Origin: Desulfotignum sp.
Lineage (GTDB): Bacteria > Desulfobacterota > Desulfobacteria > Desulfobacterales > Desulfobacteraceae
DNA length: 64,000 bases
NCBI GenBank assembly: GCA_018399285.1
Contig: JAGYOW010000012.1
Span: 17,200-81,199 of the forward strand
Direction: 5' to 3'
The notes under the pieces were generated by a model. The model was given only the letters and a program-made list of their open reading frames with translations. It was not told where the DNA came from and made no database searches. How positions within the stretch are numbered: the first letter of the stretch is position 1; every line of letters begins with the position of its first letter. A program made the translations under genes and the position numbers. Of this stretch, positions 54,690 to 64,000 are shown in pieces.

Positions 54690-56071
54690 TTTATTGTTTT
54701 AAAAAAAAGCCTTTTTGGTCTGCTGCTGCAACGCGGTCAGTTTGGGGCTGATTCCACGGGATAGGGCGGATCTGCCGATGAATATCTGCAATGAGTTCCA
54801 TTAGGCCGTGGGCGGTTTGTATTTCAGCATCATTTTGGATGGCGTTCAGGTCCCGGAAGCCGGCCGGCAGGCGCTGGCCGTTTTATGACTTGTTCCAGCA
54901 AAGGATTTCCGGACAGATTTTCGTCCATGCATCCGATGATGTCTTTGACAAACCGCCATCCTGTTCTGTGCGAAACACCTGTTTGGCTCCGGAAACCGGC
55001 TTGCCGCTGGACAGCTTCAGTTTTCCTTCCCCATATTCACACAGTTTATATACGATATCCACGCAGGGCACATCCAGATACGCCCGCGGGTGCCCACGCC
55101 GAACCCGTTGATGGGGGCGCCGGCTTCAACCCACCTTTACAATGCCGTATTCGTCCAGATTCCCGCTGACAAAAATTTCCACCTGTCGGAGACCGGCGTT
55201 ATCCAGGGCCTGACGGACTTTTCGGGACAGGGTCAACAGGTCCCCGGAATCCAGGCGCACCCCTTTGACCCTGAAATCGCTTCCCAGGGTGTCTGCCAGC
55301 GAAATGACCTTGTGGATGCCGGCCAGGGTGTCATAGGTATCCACCAGGAGCACGGTTTCCGAAAAGCTGGATACAAAGGCCTTGAACGCGTCTGCTTCAT
55401 CGTCATGGGACTGGATATAGCTGTGGGCCATGGTACCGGTCACGGGCAGATCGTACAGTTTTCCGGCCAGCACATTGGAAGTGGCAGCCACCCCGGCGAT
55501 ATAAAACGCCCGGGCCGCTTTGAGGGCCGCATCCATGCCGTGCATCCGCCGGGCACCGAAATCCACCACGGTCCGGCCTGGCTGCGGTCGTCACCACCCG
55601 CCATGCCTTGGATGCCAGCAGGGTCTGCAAGTGATCTGGTTCATGACAAAGGTCTCGATGATCTGAGCCTGGGGCAGAGGGGCCGTGATTTCCCCAGAAT
55701 GGGTTCATTGGCAAATACGGGGTGCCTTCGGGCACGGCCCGGACACTGCCCGTGAACCGGAAATGGCCCAGCCACTCAAGAAAGGAGTCGGAAAACTGCC
55801 CCAGGGAGCGCAGATAATCCAGGCTGTCCCTGGTGAATGTCAAATTTTCCAGATACGCCAGCACCGTGTCCAGCCCGCAGGCCATAAGAAAGTTCCGTTC
55901 CGGGGGCAGCTGGCGCACAAACAGGCTGAATACAGCTTCCCGGTTCATGTTTTCATGAAAATAGGCCTGGAGCATGGTGAGTTCATACAGGTCGGTGAAC
56001 AATGCCGCGTCATTGGGCCCGGGCATTACAGCCGATTTTTTGAATCCGGGATATGAGGTGTTTTTTTGCAT
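54690..56071 (-). pseudogene. pncB: Nicotinate phosphoribosyltransferase, frameshifted
   Basis: ALFTDLYELTMLQAYFHENMNREAVFSLFVRQLPPERNFLMACGLD; VVDFGARRMHGMDAALKAARAFYIAGVAATSNVLAGK; MAHSYIQSHDDEADAF; VRLDSGDL. Confidence 0.85.
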
Positions 56072-57447
56072 TAGTGATCCGTTTCAATCTGATAATGGGC
56101 CAGCTTGTCATACAGGGTCCGCCGGCCGATACCCAGAAACAGGGCTGCCTTGGACCGGTTTCCTTCAGCCAGGCGCAGAGCCCGGCGAATGGCTGTTTTT
56201 TCCGCTTCTTCCACGGTTTTTTTCAACAACAATGGTTCACCGGGTTCATCACAGTCTTTCCGGGTATCTGGCGCCAGGATTTGGGGGTCCATGCCGCCGG
56301 CACCCAGACATTCTGAATCAATGACCGGGCCGTCCGATAAAAGAACAGCCCGTTCAATCACGTTTTTCAGTTCACGGATATTGCCTTTCCAGGGCAGATT
56401 CATAATGGTCTGAAGCACTGCCGGGCTCAGCTGGGTCACCTGTTTGTTGTGGCGCTGGTTGAACTCCCGGACAAACTGGGCCACAAACTGGAGTAAATCT
56501 TCTCTTCGTTCCCGCAGAGGCGGCAGGTACAGTGGAATCAAAGACAGGCGGTAGAACAGATCCTCCCTGAACCCGCCGGTTTTGACTTCCTGTTTCAGGT
56601 CCCGGTTGGTGGCGGAGATGAACCGCACATCAATATGAATGATCTGATTGCCCCCCACGGGTCGGATCTCTTTTTCCTGGATGGCCCGCAGCAGCTTGAC
56701 CTGGGTCGGGGGCGGCAGTTCACCGATCTCATCCAGAAATACCGTGCCGCCGCACGCTTCTTCCAGCAGCCCCCGTTTGGCCCGGATGGCACCGGTGAAC
56801 GCACCCTTGACATGACCGAACAGTTCGCTTTCCAGCAGACCCGGCATGATGGCCCCGCAGTCGATGGTGACAAACGGCCCTTCCCCCCGGCGGCTTAAAG
56901 CATGGATATGCCTTGCAAACATGGTTTTGCCCGTGCCGGTCTCTCCCTGGATCAAAACAGGGGTGTCGGAATCAGCGATTTTTTCGATGATGCTGACAAT
57001 CTTGTTCATCTGCCGGGTTTTTCCGATGAGAAACAGGTTGTTTTCCATATCCGTTTTTTCTGCGAGTTTGGAGATGCGGCGGTTCAACATGCCGAATTCC
57101 AGCGCCCGCTGCACGGTTATTTCCAGTTCCCGGCGCTGGAACGGCTTGGTGACATAATGAAATGCGCCTATTTTAATGGCTTCCACAGCACTTTCAATGG
57201 TCCCGGCACCCGTAATGATGATAAAGGGCAGATCTTTGTCAATGGCCCGGGTCTTTTTCAACAGTTCCATGCCGCTCATCTTTTCCAGCACCAGGTCGGA
57301 TATCACCAGGTCATACTCGGTTTCCGATACGGCGGTCCAGGCCTCTTCTCCGCTGGCCACGGCAGTGACGGTGTAGCCTTTTCTCTGAAAAAACCGTTTC
57401 AGAAACAGCAGCATTTCCGGCTCATCTTCAACGATCAGTAAACGCAT
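56071..57447 (-). CDS. NtrC-family sigma54 response regulator
   Basis: Receiver [73 protein letters not shown]-terminal HTH. Confidence 0.94.
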   Translation of the reverse strand: MRLLIVEDEPEMLLFLKRFFQRKGYTVTAVASGEEAWTAVSETEYDLVISDLVLEKMSGMELLKKTRAIDKDLPFIIITGAGTIESAVEAIKIGAFHYVTKPFQRRELEITVQRALEFGMLNRRISKLAEKTDMENNLFLIGKTRQMNKIVSIIEKIADSDTPVLIQGETGTGKTMFARHIHALSRRGEGPFVTIDCGAIMPGLLESELFGHVKGAFTGAIRAKRGLLEEACGGTVFLDEIGELPPPTQVKLLRAIQEKEIRPVGGNQIIHIDVRFISATNRDLKQEVKTGGFREDLFYRLSLIPLYLPPLRERREDLLQFVAQFVREFNQRHNKQVTQLSPAVLQTIMNLPWKGNIRELKNVIERAVLLSDGPVIDSECLGAGGMDPQILAPDTRKDCDEPGEPLLLKKTVEEAEKTAIRRALRLAEGNRSKAALFLGIGRRTLYDKLAHYQIETDH

Positions 57448-59668
57448 GATTTTCCTTTTTGGTTGTTTTTCGTGAAGTCGAAGGCAGTGTCACCGTCAAG
57501 GCCGCACCCCCCAGATGGCTGTCATGCACACAAATGGTACCGCCGTGCTGGGCCGCGATCCGCTGGGCCACGAACAGTCCCAGGCCCACACCTTGCGTTT
57601 TTCCCCGGGTGAAAAACGGATCAAAAATTTGAGTGCGCAGCTCTTTTGGGACACCTTTGCCGCTGTCTTCGATCTTGATGCAGTGCCGGTCTGACAGTAT
57701 GTCTGTGACCCTTTTGCCGCTTACCCGAAGCGTTCCCTCGCCGTTCATGCTTTCCACGGCATTTAACAAAAGGTTGATGAACATCTGCTGCAACTGGTTT
57801 TCATCTCCCCATACCCAGTGGATTTCCAGGGTCAGGTCCTGAATCACAGTGATTTTTTTCAACCGGGGTTTTAAAAAATACAGACATGCCTCCAGGGTTC
57901 TGGCGGCATCAATGTGCGTTTTTCCCGCGGTCTCCGAAGATGCCTGGTCCAGAATGGCCCGGGTGATGCTGCCGGCCCGGATGGCATTGCGCCGGATGGC
58001 ATTAAGGCTTTCTTCCACTTCACTGCCCGTGAGTTCACCACTGATCAAATCTTCGGTATGTGCCAGAATAATACCGATGGGATTGTTCACCTCATGGGCC
58101 ACACCGGCGGCCATCTTGCCGATGGTGGCCAGCCGTTCGGATGCGATCAGTTCCTGTTCCATGCGTTTGCGTTGGGTCAGGTCCCGGGCGAAACAGCAGG
58201 CCAGTTGCGGAGGGGTGTTTGTGGATTTAAGTGTGGCCGCCAGAAATTCCACCATGATCTCTTTTTGGGCTTTGTTCCTGAGCCGGATTTCAAGGGTGGC
58301 CATTTTATCGGAAAACAGATGTTTGATAAACAGATTAAATTTTTCAGCATCTTCAGGGTTCACCAGTTGTTTCATGTCATACCCGATCAATTCTTTTTCC
58401 GGAATATTGAGCCATTTTGCCGCACTGGTGTTGGCCATCCGGATTTTTCCGGCCCGGTCGATCAGAAAGACCATGTCCGGTGAGGATTCAATCAACTGCC
58501 GGTATCGTTCCTCAGATATTTTCAATTCCCGGGTGATCTGAATCACTTTCCGCTTCAAGGAGATATGCCAGATAAAAAAGAAAATCACAAGCCCGGCTGC
58601 CAGAGACAGGCTCCCCACCAGCACGGGGGCGAACTGTTCCCACAGAAAAGCCGCATAGCTTTTGCCCAGCCATTTATCCCGCACCTGGTCCAGCTGCCCG
58701 GTTTTAATGGCCTGGCCCAGGGCCTGATTCAGACCGGATTTCAATATTTGGTTTTCGTTGGAAATCATGAGAGTGAAAGGAAAGCGCCCCATCTGCACCC
58801 CGGCCTGACGGATGTTCTGGAGCCCGTATCTGCCGATGAGATACGTGGCCATATCATCGGAATAATCCATGAATTCTTTGGCCAGTCCGGCATTGACCAT
58901 CATCAGTGCTTCTTTGACCGACCGTGCCTGAATGAAATCCTGGGAACCAGCCGGTATCCCGGTTGTCAGATGGGGCTGGCCCTGGACAATAACTGTTTTC
59001 GTCGGCTGGATGCCGGCCCGGGCTCCCGGACCATCCGGATAATAGACAAACACATGGCGTTTCACATAAATAATGATTTCCACGGTGTGGGTCTGGCGGC
59101 GCCGGGTTAAATCCGGGGCAACACCGATCACCAGGTCGATATCCCCTTCTGTGAGGGCAAAAAGCAGGTCTTCGGGCCGTCCCACCAGATAGTGGGGCGT
59201 CACGGACAGGTGGGTGCACAAAATCTGCATCACATCCACGCTGTATCCCCGCACTTCCTTTTCGCCTTCATCCTGGTAGGAAAAAGGGGGGAAGCCCGTG
59301 GGCACACCGATCTTCAGATGCAGTTCTCCGGAAACCGGGTTTGGCCGGCACAGAATCAGAACCAGGCACACGCCCAGAATCATGGCAGATACCCCGGCAT
59401 GATACAGGCATGGCCATTTGTTCGGTGTTTCATTCAAAGAAGCTTTGGGGGATGCATTTGGTATGCGGTGGTCCGCATCCGGGGCTGTTGTGTGCGGATG
59501 ACCGCACAGGTTTGTTGGTGTCTGTTTGCTCCAGATCATTTTCAAACCTGTGTCACACCCCGGTTTATGTTTGTTTCGTCGTCCTGGCATAAATATTGAT
59601 ATAATCCTTTGCAAAGGGCGCATCGGCCCGGTTCTGAAATGAATATCAGGGCGAGCGGCAGGTGTCAA
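57428..59668 (-). CDS. Sensor histidine kinase with periplasmic SBP_bac_3 domain and PAS
   Basis: LKIGVPTGFPPFSYQDEGEKEVRGYSVDVMQILCTHL sensor; PAS; AAGVAHEVNNPIGIILAHTEDL H-box; GVGLGLFVAQRIAAQHGG. Confidence 0.92.
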   Translation of the reverse strand: MTPAARPDIHFRTGPMRPLQRIISIFMPGRRNKHKPGCDTGLKMIWSKQTPTNLCGHPHTTAPDADHRIPNASPKASLNETPNKWPCLYHAGVSAMILGVCLVLILCRPNPVSGELHLKIGVPTGFPPFSYQDEGEKEVRGYSVDVMQILCTHLSVTPHYLVGRPEDLLFALTEGDIDLVIGVAPDLTRRRQTHTVEIIIYVKRHVFVYYPDGPGARAGIQPTKTVIVQGQPHLTTGIPAGSQDFIQARSVKEALMMVNAGLAKEFMDYSDDMATYLIGRYGLQNIRQAGVQMGRFPFTLMISNENQILKSGLNQALGQAIKTGQLDQVRDKWLGKSYAAFLWEQFAPVLVGSLSLAAGLVIFFFIWHISLKRKVIQITRELKISEERYRQLIESSPDMVFLIDRAGKIRMANTSAAKWLNIPEKELIGYDMKQLVNPEDAEKFNLFIKHLFSDKMATLEIRLRNKAQKEIMVEFLAATLKSTNTPPQLACCFARDLTQRKRMEQELIASERLATIGKMAAGVAHEVNNPIGIILAHTEDLISGELTGSEVEESLNAIRRNAIRAGSITRAILDQASSETAGKTHIDAARTLEACLYFLKPRLKKITVIQDLTLEIHWVWGDENQLQQMFINLLLNAVESMNGEGTLRVSGKRVTDILSDRHCIKIEDSGKGVPKELRTQIFDPFFTRGKTQGVGLGLFVAQRIAAQHGGTICVHDSHLGGAALTVTLPSTSRKTTKKENHAFTDR

Positions 59669-59713
59669 ACAGATCCACGATTGGTAACATCAAAAATTCA
59701 AGGAGGTAGAAAA

Positions 59714-60718
59714 ATGAAGGGACTGTTAAGAAAAACCTTGTGTGTCCTGGCCGGCGCCATGCTGCTGCTGGGAGGGGTCAGCGTCCATGCGGACGAAACC
59801 CCGGAAAAGGTCACCGTGATTTACGGGGGCTCTTCCTGGCTGGGGCATTATCCGGCATGGGTGGGCATTGAAAAAGGATTGTTCCAGAAACACGGCCTGG
59901 GCGTGTTGTTTCAGAATTTTTATGCCTCTTCCGGACGAATGGGTTCATTGGTGGCAGGGGATCTGGATGTGGCCTCCACAGGCAGCATTTCAGCCATTGC
60001 ATTGATGGCTGCCGGATCCAAAGGATTCATGGCTTTTGCCACGCCGGACTCCTATGCCACGGTGGAAGGGATTATCGCCAATGAGAACATCAAAACCATT
60101 GCGGATCTCAAAGGAAAACGCATTGCCGCCCCATTTGCCTCCAGTGCCCATGTCCTGGTGCTGGATATTTTAGAGCAGCACGGTCTGGATCCGGAAAAAG
60201 ATCTGACCCTGCTGAACCTGAAAGTCAATGAAATGCCTGCGGCCATGGGCTCCGGTGAAATCGATGCCTGTGCGGCCTGGACCCCGCATTTCAACAAACT
60301 GCTCAACATGCCCGGCAATCACCTGCTGGTGGATGATACTGAATTCAGTCTGTACAAAAAATATAAACTCGGCCCCGGACCCGATCTTCTGGTGGTGAGA
60401 AAAGAGTTTGCACAAAAATACCCCAACACCTGCAAAGCGTTTGTCAAAGGATATTTCGAAGCTGTGGACATGCTCATCAATGATCCGGAAGAAAGCGCCA
60501 AGGTGCTGGTGAAACTCACCAACTTAAGTATGGAAGACCAGATGACCGTGCTTCAGGATATTTCCTGGATTCCGGGCCAAGAGCAGCGGGCGCTGATGGT
60601 GGATCCCGGTGATTTTGTCACTGGAATGCAGCAGCTGGCTGAATTTCTGGTAAAGCACAAACAGATCGACAATGCCCCGGCGGTTAATGAATGGATCGAA
60701 GAATCCATGGTCCCTTAA
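59714..60718 (+). CDS. ABC transporter substrate-binding protein (NMT1/TauA/SsuA type)
   Basis: Signal peptide MKGLLRKTLCVLAGAMLLLGGVSVHA; YPAWVGIEKGLFQKHGL; GDLDVASTGSISAIALMAAGS; RBS aggagg upstream. Confidence 0.9.
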   Translation: MKGLLRKTLCVLAGAMLLLGGVSVHADETPEKVTVIYGGSSWLGHYPAWVGIEKGLFQKHGLGVLFQNFYASSGRMGSLVAGDLDVASTGSISAIALMAAGSKGFMAFATPDSYATVEGIIANENIKTIADLKGKRIAAPFASSAHVLVLDILEQHGLDPEKDLTLLNLKVNEMPAAMGSGEIDACAAWTPHFNKLLNMPGNHLLVDDTEFSLYKKYKLGPGPDLLVVRKEFAQKYPNTCKAFVKGYFEAVDMLINDPEESAKVLVKLTNLSMEDQMTVLQDISWIPGQEQRALMVDPGDFVTGMQQLAEFLVKHKQIDNAPAVNEWIEESMVP

Positions 60719-60804
60719 ACCGTTTTTCATCCTGAAAAAAAGGGCCTGTCTGCCATACACGGGCGGGTCCTTCCTTCCAAAACTCATTTACCCGGAGAAT
60801 TTCC

Positions 60805-61566
60805 ATGGAAATCAACACCCCATCCAAATCTCTGGCCGTCAGCATCGTATCCCTGGTGATATTTATCACAACCTGGGAATTGATCTGCCGGCTGGGATTC
60901 ATCGAACCCCTGTTTCTGCCGGCCCCTTCCCAGATCCTGTCCCGGGCCGTTAAAATGATCGAGAACGGTCAGCTGATCTCCCATACCCTGGCTTCCACCC
61001 GCCGGGTCATGGTGGGATTTTTTGTCTCCAGCATGGTGGCCATTCCTTTCGGCATTTTTCTGGGGTCTTCCCGGTTTTTCATGGCCGTGTTCGATCCGAT
61101 CATCTCTTTGTTGCGGCCCCTGCCTTCCATGAGCTGGATCCCGTTGTCTCTGTTGTGGCTGGGAATCACGGAAACCCAGAAATACTCCATCGTGTTCATG
61201 GGCTCGTTTGCCCCGTCATTGCTGTATATCATCGAGGCCACCAAAAGCATTGATCCCTTGTTGATCCGGGCTGCCAGAAATCTGGGGGCTTCCAAACTGG
61301 ATGTGATGAAAGAGGTGATTCTGCCCGGATCTTTGCCCCAGATCATTGCCGGGCTCAAGGTGATGCTGGGGATTGCCTGGACCTGTATCATATCCGCCGA
61401 GCTGGTGGCGGCCAGAGAAGGCTTAGGCTTCATGATCATGAACGGCAAGGAGTATTTTCAGACCGATACCGTGCTGCTGGGCATGGTGATGATCAGTATT
61501 ACCGTGATGGTGATCGATGTGGTGTTCCGCAAATTTGAAAGGAGACTCCTGCCATGGACCCGCTAA
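60805..61566 (+). CDS. ABC transporter permease (TauC/SsuC type)
   Basis: LRPLPSMSWIPLSLLWLGITETQKYSIVFMGSFAP; LPGSLPQIIAGLKVMLGIAW. Confidence 0.92.
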   Translation: MEINTPSKSLAVSIVSLVIFITTWELICRLGFIEPLFLPAPSQILSRAVKMIENGQLISHTLASTRRVMVGFFVSSMVAIPFGIFLGSSRFFMAVFDPIISLLRPLPSMSWIPLSLLWLGITETQKYSIVFMGSFAPSLLYIIEATKSIDPLLIRAARNLGASKLDVMKEVILPGSLPQIIAGLKVMLGIAWTCIISAELVAAREGLGFMIMNGKEYFQTDTVLLGMVMISITVMVIDVVFRKFERRLLPWTR

Positions 61567-62372
61567 CCCCGGATACCAAAATTGCCGTTCAAAATGTCAC
61601 CAAAATTTTTCAAAGCAAACAAGGGAAAAAACAGGGCCAGGAAGTCGTGGCCCTTAAAGATTTGTCCCTGGAAGTCAAAGATGGTGAATTTCTGGTGATC
61701 GTTGGGGCATCGGGCTGTGGCAAGACCACGTTGCTCAACCTGGTGGCCGGATTTGATAAATCCTCGGACGGACAGATCCTGCTGGACGGCAAACCCGTGA
61801 CCGGCATCACTCCGGAATGCGGTATGATTTTTCAGCAGTATGCCCTGTTTCCCTGGAAAACCGTGCAGGAGAACGTGGAATTCGGCATGAAAATGAAGCG
61901 CATGCCCCGCAAGGACCGTAAAGCGCGGGGGGACCGGTTCATTGATATCGTGGGACTCAAGGGGTTTGAAAGAAGTTATCCCCACCATTTGTCAGGGGGT
62001 ATGAAGCAGCGGGTATCCATTGCCCGGAGCCTGGCCAACGACCCCAAAGTGATGCTGCTGGACGAGCCGTTCGCAGCCCTGGATGCCATGACCCGCCAGG
62101 TACTCCAGGAGCAGTTGGTGCGTATCTATGAAAAACACCGCAAAACCATTATTTTCATCACTCATTCCATTGACGAAGCATTGCTGCTGTCTTCCCGGAT
62201 TATGGTAATGACGGCCCGACCCGGCCGGATCGCCCAGGAGATCATCAATGATCTGCCTTATCCGCGCAACGCGGAAGTTCAGCTGTCCAGCCGCTACATG
62301 GAGCTCAAACGCATGATCTGGGACAGTGTCCAGGCCGAGGTGATGAAAAGCATGGAAGTGGAAGCGGATTAA
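61554..62372 (+). CDS. ABC transporter ATPase (TauB/SsuB type)
   Basis: GASGCGKTTLLNLVAGF; QQYALFPWKTVQENVEFG; LSGGMKQRVSIARSLANDPKVMLLDEPFAALD. Confidence 0.95.
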   Translation: MDPLTPDTKIAVQNVTKIFQSKQGKKQGQEVVALKDLSLEVKDGEFLVIVGASGCGKTTLLNLVAGFDKSSDGQILLDGKPVTGITPECGMIFQQYALFPWKTVQENVEFGMKMKRMPRKDRKARGDRFIDIVGLKGFERSYPHHLSGGMKQRVSIARSLANDPKVMLLDEPFAALDAMTRQVLQEQLVRIYEKHRKTIIFITHSIDEALLLSSRIMVMTARPGRIAQEIINDLPYPRNAEVQLSSRYMELKRMIWDSVQAEVMKSMEVEAD

Positions 62373-63640
62373 AAATAATACCGCACCCAGATCTCCGGCC
62401 GGAACCGGTCCGGTTTTTCCCCGAATTCGGTTTGGGCATCACCTATCGGCACACCGATCCGGCCGTTGATCTCCAGGTTGGTGACCGGGGTCCAGGTCAG
62501 GCCGGGCTGGAGATTGACGCTGTGATCGTGCAGATTGACCACGGCAGAGACCCAGGTGGTCAGATACAGGATTTCCAGGGGCTCTTTCTGTGAAATCCTG
62601 GCATACAAATAATCTTTGCCCGGATTGCGCTGACGGTCCGGAGACGGCAGAAAGATCCGGGAATCATCATAACCGGCCCCGTTGTGATAGTATTCAGCAA
62701 TGAATGTGGTGTCATGGGCATTCAGATACCGCAGTCCCAAAAGGCCGGAGATCTGATTTTCCGTGGTTTGGGAAGCACTGCTGCCCACCGTGTAATCAGT
62801 GGTTGGTGCATCTTTTTGAAATGCCAGTTCCCCATGAACGGCCAGGTTTTCCGCCAGATTTTTCGCAAAGTCAAGCCCCAGAGTTAACGGATGGTCCGGC
62901 CCGTTGAAAAAAATAAAATCAATATCTGTGTCATGCCAGAGCAGATACAGCTTCAAAGCGGTGTTCACATCCCCGTGCTGACCGAAGTCCGTGTTGAACC
63001 GGTCGTCAGCCACGGGGAGCACCAGGGCCGTGATCCCGAAATTGTTCAGGGATCCGTGTGTAACACTTTTGATGAAATCGATTCCTGCCAGGGTCCGGCC
63101 TTCCAGGTTTAAAGACGGGTCATCCGGATCCTTGGGCCGGTTGAGAAATCCGGCCGGGTTCCAGGCATAGCCCGTGCCCCAAAGTACCGGTTTTTTGCCC
63201 GCATCCAGGGTCATATTGGGGGCAGGGGACCAGGACAGATACGCTTCATAGATATCATTGTCCCATGTCTCCTGCTCAAAGGTGCGGGTATAGGCATGGC
63301 GGGTCAGGAACCGGGCCTGGAAGGATGATCTGCGCCAGGCCGCCGAAAGTTCCGCAACGGCCTGGCCGTCATGGGTATCGGCACCCGGATCGGTTCCGGC
63401 ATACAGGCGCCGGTATCCGTCGGTCTGGTCATCCAGCCGGTGCCAGGTATACCGGGCCGTGATTCTCCCCCCGAATGACCAGGCGGCTGGTTCTGCTTCA
63501 GGAATGGCAAAATCATATTCCGATGCCCCGGCCGGGAAGGGCGGCAGTCCCCACAGCATCAGGCAGATGATCAGAACAGACACCCGCCTTGAAAGTTTCG
63601 GGCAAAGATTTGAAAATCCGCCGGACAGATCCTGGGTCAT
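62369..63640 (-). CDS. Outer-membrane beta-barrel protein
   Basis: Signal-like N-terminus; alternating aromatic strands; terminal IWVRYYF. Confidence 0.7.
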   Translation of the reverse strand: MTQDLSGGFSNLCPKLSRRVSVLIICLMLWGLPPFPAGASEYDFAIPEAEPAAWSFGGRITARYTWHRLDDQTDGYRRLYAGTDPGADTHDGQAVAELSAAWRRSSFQARFLTRHAYTRTFEQETWDNDIYEAYLSWSPAPNMTLDAGKKPVLWGTGYAWNPAGFLNRPKDPDDPSLNLEGRTLAGIDFIKSVTHGSLNNFGITALVLPVADDRFNTDFGQHGDVNTALKLYLLWHDTDIDFIFFNGPDHPLTLGLDFAKNLAENLAVHGELAFQKDAPTTDYTVGSSASQTTENQISGLLGLRYLNAHDTTFIAEYYHNGAGYDDSRIFLPSPDRQRNPGKDYLYARISQKEPLEILYLTTWVSAVVNLHDHSVNLQPGLTWTPVTNLEINGRIGVPIGDAQTEFGEKPDRFRPEIWVRYYF

Positions 63641-63648
63641 TGCTTTGT

Positions 63649-64000
63649 TTACCGCAGGTCCTTGACCCGGGACAGGTAGTTCAGGGTGAACACCTCATCG
63701 GGCAGGTCCCGCTTTTTCAGATTGGCTGAGATCATGATGGATTTGTATCCCTGGTACAGCGGGCTGTCCGTTTCCATGACCGCGGGCCTGACCACCCCGT
63801 CGCCGATATCCTTGATTTCCTTGAAATGAAGCGTCTTGATGAGCATGCCCGTGGCGGCATAGCACTCGATTCTGGTGGGCACGAGTTCCTGTTTAAGTAC
63901 CCACATTTTGAGCCGGTCATAGGCCACGGCCCCGGTTTTGGCCTTGAGATCCAGCAGATGCTGCCCCTGATCCTCTGCCAGGTCGGCCACATCATATTCC
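63649..64000 (-). CDS. Outer-membrane lipoprotein-sorting (LolA-like) protein, truncated by window edge
   Basis: AYDRLKMWVLKQELVPTRIECYAATGMLIKTLHFKEIKDIGDGVVRPAVMETDSPLYQGYKSIMIS. Confidence 0.75.
   Translation of the reverse strand, partial: EYDVADLAEDQGQHLLDLKAKTGAVAYDRLKMWVLKQELVPTRIECYAATGMLIKTLHFKEIKDIGDGVVRPAVMETDSPLYQGYKSIMISANLKKRDLPDEVFTLNYLSRVKDLR

Noticed and set aside
59583-59600. TGGCATAAATATTGAT as a sigma54 promoter for the ABC operon
   Set aside because: GG-N10-GA rather than GG-N10-GC; consensus not met
1-64000. CRISPR arrays, rRNA or tRNA genes
   Set aside because: No regularly spaced repeats and no recognisable rRNA/tRNA sequence seen by eye; tRNAscan/CRISPRCasFinder would settle it

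Overview
64 kb window, probably from a sulfate-reducing deltaproteobacterium (Desulfobacterales-like; inferred from gene content, not tested). Intact blocks: spd/mitochondrial-type EF-G plus a P-loop ATPase; a DsrC/TusE-like protein lacking both C-terminal redox cysteines; a selenocysteine formate dehydrogenase operon (fdhA with in-frame UGA, fdhB, fdhE); a four-gene binding-protein/histidine-kinase/receiver-STAS/MalT-BTAD signalling operon; a branched-chain amino acid operon (ilvD-ilvB-ilvN-cimA-leuA, minus strand) preceded by what reads as a complete ilv-type attenuator (unannotated 29-aa leader peptide, antiterminator, terminator); larB; a TetR/M20 peptidase/two-membrane-protein operon; and a TauABC-like transporter divergent from a two-component system with a solute-binding sensor. 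Between and within these are many decayed genes (TetR, acyl-CoA dehydrogenase, sigma54 activator, amino-acid ABC operon, cmoA/cmoB, mgtE, DmpA-like peptidase, Phd/ParE, VOC, pncB). The most unusual stretch is about 48-54.4 kb. It looks like the remnant of an integron: an integrase C-terminus ending SPLDL*, an attI/attC-like GTTAGAT half site, an IS91-type transposase, a three-gene PIN(DUF4935)-like/DUF4238-like/DUF5677-like cassette on the opposite strand, and an attC-like site directly after the last cassette gene. Frameshifts are so common, including in core biosynthetic genes, that low assembly quality must be excluded before any decay is interpreted. All family assignments are from reading motifs; no database search was run.
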